In this document: one piece after another, positions 43,101 to 49,100 of the stretch
Layout of the letters: every line of letters starts with the position of its first letter
Position numbering within the stretch: the first letter of the stretch is position 1
Assembly: GCA_032622095.1 (NCBI GenBank)
Contig: CP136066.1
Location: 226,798,961-226,862,960 of the forward strand
Length of the DNA stretch: 64,000 bases
Reading direction: 5' to 3'
Source: Siphonodentalium dalli
Lineage: Eukaryota; Mollusca; Scaphopoda; Gadilida; Siphonodentaliidae
Notes under the pieces: model-generated
Told to the model about the DNA's origin: nothing
What the model saw: only the letters and a program-made list of their open reading frames with translations
The model's database searches: none
Position numbers and translations under genes: made by a program

Positions 43101-46100
43101 AATCAGCGGTCCTCTAAAGTATTCAACTCAGTATTGGATTGTAATTTTAAACCGTCATTTGAGGTGATAAAATTGCAGTTGCGATATATTGAATTTTTAT
43201 TTTACACACGGTTTCAATACGGTTTTTCTTTTCCAAACCGACTATAGTCAATATATTGAAATATCGCCCAGCCCTAGATTGACGGTGCATCCGTGGATCA
43301 TTGTGTTGAAGGAAGAGGCGTGGCATAACTGACAATCGATCTATCACCTGATCAGTCATCGATTCATTTTGATGCATTCTCTTGTAATTAATATTACGCA
43401 GGGAAGTTGGTTGTTTGTGTAATATTGTGAGCGAAAGGGGGGCGTATTATGGGTTCCCTTCCCTACATGTAATTTCGTCAGTCGTTCTGAACGTTGTTTA
43501 ATATGATTGAATATTGAAAAAATCAGGACACGGGAATTAGTATTGAACGATGATTCTGTACTGCATGAACTGTGTTCTCAATTCTCAATCAACACACAAA
43601 ATTAGTTGATTCAAGCCCAATGCTCCCTGAGCCTCCTTCCCGATTTAACCCTGTTTTCTATTCTGTGTGTTTTGATTGCACACGTGGATGTTACGCTGGG
43701 ATTTTAAAACTTAATTAACTCGATTTAGACTCGAGTTAAATTACAAGTATTTCTTTGTACACGTTTATGGTGGACTGGCACCCACTGATTGACGACGATA
43801 TTACGATTATTTTAGTTTAGACGATATTACTGACGATATTGAAATTTTAACCGGGTATTGTCGATTAATCGGGAAACCGCCCAGCACTAAACACAGGTAT
43901 TTATTTTTGGGTCTTAAGAAGTTAAGAATATTATAATTATATAATTGAACTCTTTATCATAGTCTTCCACAATGAAGCCTGGAGGCTGGAAGTCGTGTGT
44001 CTGACATTCACAGAATGAACAGTGGGCTAGCATCACCAAATTCAACCAATAAAATTGGGGAGGGGAGAAGGATTTTTTTAATTTATTTTTTATTCACCAA
44101 AAATGGAGCAAAAAAAGTTCCTCTCTACATGTATACACATAAATGCATACATTGTATTTATAATTACACATGTCAGTAAATTTAATGTCCAATTTTCAGT
44201 CTGGAATGTATCGCGATATGTATCGTATCGTTGCAAAAAATCGTGATACGTATCGAATCGTGAGGTGACAGATGTGTGCATATCGTTGCAGCCCTAGTGC
44301 TATTTGGAATCCAAAGATAACTTATGAATTTATTTTAATAGACTAATGACCACTGAAGACACTCACCAGTTTCCAAAGCCATACTGTTCAACAGCATCCA
44401 GCAACATTGTCTCCTCTGCCAAACTCCATGGAATCTCTGTCTCGAACACTGTGGGGCCTATCTCATGCTGAAGAAAAAATGTTTAGTGTCAATAACACTG
44501 AAGCTCAAACACTGTGGGTCTTATCTCATGCTGAAGAAAAAATGTTTAGTGTCAATAACACTGAAGCTCAACAACTGTTGGTCTGACCATATCATTGGCG
44601 GTTATCATTAATGAGTAATTAATATTTTTTCGCACAAAATTCCTTTGTATAATATATTCTATTATTTTACTCCGAAGAAATAAGTTTGTTTTAGAAATAT
44701 TAGTTCAAAATCCGATCTAGGCAAACAAAACTTCTTTTTTTTGCACTGTGCTTTACAGCCCATTCTGAGAGATTGAAATTTTCTTTATTTTTTTAAAAAG
44801 ATTAACAAATTTTAAAACCATGGGAAATAAACTTTAGGGTAGGGAGCTTAACATAAGATAGGTACGGAAACCCAAACCAGAAATAAATATTCTTTGACCT
44901 ACATGTAAGAGATACATGTCTGGAATTTCACTTAGAGTATGTTAGACGCAACTAGAGGTGTGACTGTCCCAATGGGACTAAGGATACCCCCATGTTTTTG
45001 AAACACTAAGATGTTTCACATGTCAGTAAACATTAAGTTAAAATAATAAAATAACAGATTCCAATTGCAGGTGCACAATTATTAACTAAACATCATCTTC
45101 ACCACAAATAATTGGTAAAAACAAATATTACTGAGAAAAATGAAAATATCCTATAAAGTCAAGAAGACCAACAACTTCGCCAAAATAAGCCTGAACAACA
45201 TTAAAATAGCAGGTGCACAGGTACCCATGGTTGTTGATGTTTGTGCAAAGTTGAACAAAAAGATTCATAAACAACTGAGAAAAACTCCGGACAAAATTGT
45301 GTCAATGATTGAAAATATTCTAAGTCAAGAAGGCCATGCAATACCGTACTCTGCGAAATTATATCTGACCAATTTTAAAATCGAAGTTCCCATGATGGTT
45401 GATGTCTGTGCCAAGCTTGACGGAAAACAATAAAAAAAAAATGACTAAGAAAAACTCCGGACAAATTTGTGTCCACAGACGAACGGATTCCAGTATTCCA
45501 AGCTGATTTTGTTTTCTTCAGAATAACTTCAAATTTCCCGTAATATTAAGCAGCTAAAATGGTCGATGGTGTGTAATATTTAAGGACCCCCGTCCCCCCC
45601 CCCCCCCCCCACAACTTTCTTCGGGGTGTATAATAATTGAGCTTTATTCAATTATTTTAACAGCTTCTATTACAACAATATAGTTCCCAGCCAACTGCTT
45701 CAATAATTGGTCTTAAGTGTAATTTAACTTCAAGTGCAATTGAGTCCCTTTGACTTTGTCTACTAAATACTCTTTGACAATATGGATATAGTCCGCTTCG
45801 GAAATGTTCAGATAATAAGTTTAACAGTCGTTTGTTGAACTTTTATCTTTAGTAAGGAGAGCGTTAATATATGTAAATGTGAACACAGCATTTCATGATG
45901 CAACTAGGTTTAGATCCCAGAAAACTGCTTGATGTTCAAATCTAACTGTTGTTCTACTAGTACTAATAACTTCTATAGATTTGCAAATTATTATTATATT
46001 CACATTCAAATTCAATTAAACATTTCATGTATGACAATATTAAACAATAATCAATATTAACATAAAATCAATGGCAGCAGCAATTTAATAGTGGAAAAAG

Positions 46101-49100
46101 TGATTAAACAGCTTCTATTACAACAATATACCCTGCTGGACAAAACAAGTGTCCACTTAACCGCGGTGCGGTTAGCGTTGCCACCGCGGCTGAAATGCAA
46201 CTACACCGCGGCTCCACCGGCTAACTACAGTTGGGCCGCGGTGTACTTGCCGTTCCGCCATGGTGTAGTTGCCGCGGTGTACGTTAATTAAACTGAAAAA
46301 AGACGATACAAACCATAAATATAACCATGGTGTACATGCCGTTCAGCTGCGGTGTAGTTGCCTTTCGGCTGCAGTGTACTTGCTGTTCGGCCGCGGTGTA
46401 CTTGCCGTTCGGCCGCGGTGCTCAACTGCAGTTACAAACTCTGACACCGCGGCCGAACGGCAAATACACCGCGGTGCCAATGGACACTTGTTTTGTCCAG
46501 TGGGGTAAGCCAAACTGGTTACTGGGACGTACAGTTACAGATACAGATTAGTTGTTGAAGCAAATATATCTCACTGACCACATTCGTCAGGAAATGGACA
46601 AAGGAAATATGACAGGAATGGTTCTAATTGATCTTCAGAAGGCTTTTGATACCGTCGACCATGAAATTTTACTGTCAAAACTAAGTGCAATTGGATTTGA
46701 TAAAATATCTCTGACATGGATGGAGTCTTATTTAACAAATAGAATGCAAGCAGTAGATATATATGGTACTCTATCCAAATTTGAACGTATCACCTGTGGA
46801 GTCCCTCAATGATCAATCTTAGGCCCCCTTCTTTTTCTACTCTATGTGAACGATGCTAGCCAGGCTGTGGATTGTCACCTCCTTCTATATGCGGATGACT
46901 CTGCCCTTTTGGTTTCAGGTCGTGATGTCCGCGCTATTGAGCAGAGGCTCAGTTCAGAAATGAATAAACTGAAACTATGGTTGGTTGACAACAAATTGTC
47001 CTTAGGCCAAAAAAAATAAAATATTTGTTTCCTATTACGGAGCCAAAAAATTCCAGGTAGGTACATGTAGGTAGGGATTTTTTTTTTTTTGGTAATATTT
47101 TTTTATTTTTTCCCCGAACAGTTAAGAGGTACATTATTAAATGCTTACTCTTTATACTTGTGTTAAGGCTGTCCATGTATATTGCAAGTAACTGTTAATG
47201 TAGCACAATAATATGATAAGTATTGTCAATGTGGACAAACAAATGCCTCCCAGGCACTCAACTACATGTATGCAGCTCTATTGTAATTATTCTCTCAGTT
47301 TAGCTTGTGGTGGCACAATCAGAGCACAATATGGACATATCAACAGGCCCAAGACGAACACCATAATAGGGCTTTTCTATGACTTTATAATAACATAACT
47401 TTTATGTTATTAATTCAAACCTCACTTAAATATTTGGTCATACGCCTCAGGACCTAAGACACACCTCCACTGTCAGGATATCTCACATGCGCCTCAGACA
47501 CATTGCGCAGGGTGTAAATATTCCTCAGACACCCCTCAATTGCATTGAAATATAAAGTCCCACACCACACTGAAAATGGTACCACAGGCCACACCATGAC
47601 TGAGATACCACACCTCAGCATTCAAATTGTCCCCTACTTTGAAGTTCCTTATACACACTGGCATATGCATGCTTGTAAGGTTTATACACCCAAACAAACC
47701 AGTAGATAATTTCATGTGCTTTTTTAGTGCCCATCCCAGAAGGGTGTTTGATATGGTAGACATGCAGTCAGCTTTATACTATCTGTATACATACTAGTAA
47801 CTATGCATGAACACTACGAATCCTTGATTGACTGGGAAGAGGGACTCTAAATTCTGATATAGAAAGTCTTCTACATGTATATTGCTCTCTAACAAATAAG
47901 ACTTCTTCCCATAAGACATGGGAGTATCAGTTGAACAAACAATATTACCACAGGCAGGTTTCAAAGACTGCAGATTTATTGGTGTTGAATGTGGATTCAT
48001 CTGCACAACCACAAATGACATGTATTTTAAGTAAATTGTTTTTGAAAATTCCATCTAAAATTATTGCTGCTTAATGTAAATATAGTATTTAGCGATACAG
48101 ATGTGTTTACATGCCAATTACATGCATTAAAAAAAAAAATTTTTTTTTTTTTTTTTAAATTTTTTTTTTATTATAAATTTTTGGTTGAAGTTTGAAAAAA
48201 AAAAGTCCAGGTCGGCCCAATTTCGGCAGGTCGGTCGGGTAACCGGAAACACAGATGTTATTTTTTTTGGCCTTACATTTAGGGAAAACAGAATTCTGTT
48301 TGGGTCTGGAAAGGAACTTGTAAAACACTCTGAACTGAGGGTCTGCAACGCCATCGCACCAACTAAATCTGTTAAATATCTAGGGGTGTTCCTCGATCAG
48401 AGGCTTAATGGTGAAATGATGGCAGAGCATGTTCTAAGTAAGGTAAATGCAAAACTGAAATTTTTGTACAGGAAAGCAAACTATCTGAATGAAAAATGCA
48501 GAAAACTTCTAATTAATGCTCTTATTCAATGTCATTTTGACTACTCAAGTGGTTTTTGGTTCTCTAGTCTGACAGTAAAAACAAAAAAGCTTCTTCAAGC
48601 ATCTCAAAACAGACTTGTCAGATTTATCATGAAACTAGATCGCATGACTCATATTGGTTATAATGAATTTAAACATGTTAAATGGCTTCCAGTGAGTGAT
48701 AGGGTAGACTTCAGAAAAATACTGATGGTACTAAAAATCTCGGAAAAGAAAGCTCCAGCATATCTAGACAATAATTTTATATTAGCTAGTACTCATTGTA
48801 CATATGTAACTCGATCAGCGACCCTGAAATACTCATTACCCTCTGTAAAATCCAAGGGCATCCACAGTTTCTATTATACAGGAGCGAAACTGTGGAATGG
48901 TCTAGATAAAGTATACCATACTCGTGCCCCTTTTGATCTCAAACACTGGAAATTTTGCATTAAACAACACCTACTAGAGAAATTGATGAAAAGAGAAGAA
49001 AATCCATTTGCCTTTTACTAGGAACAATCTATTTTATCATCTTTTAACTAGAATTTCCTCAATAGAGCAGTTCAATTTATATTGTAATGTACGATGACAG

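Larger units (their letters stand above)
41317..43913. mobile_element. Harbinger-like element (TSD TTA) containing two nested hAT-like elements
   Basis: The left end is TTA|GGCCAAAAAATAATAA and the right end TTATTTTTGGGTC|TTA, the same termini as the element at 47005. TTA copies are at 41314-41316 and 43914-43916. Its interior is split by the hAT-like insertion 41677-43889. It lies in TADA2B intron 3 with its left end 27 bp from exon 4. Confidence 0.62.

Noticed and set aside
45140-45433. A 97-codon plus-strand frame
   Set aside because: It contains the same VPMVVDVCAKL string twice and continues as non-coding copies of the same dispersed repeat with a GAAAAACTCCGGACAAA motif.
46091-46551. 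Overlapping frames rich in AAVYLPFGRG and RPRCSTAV
   Set aside because: Translations of the CCGCGG-rich 375-bp MITE. The same strings appear in its inverted copy at 54985-55321.
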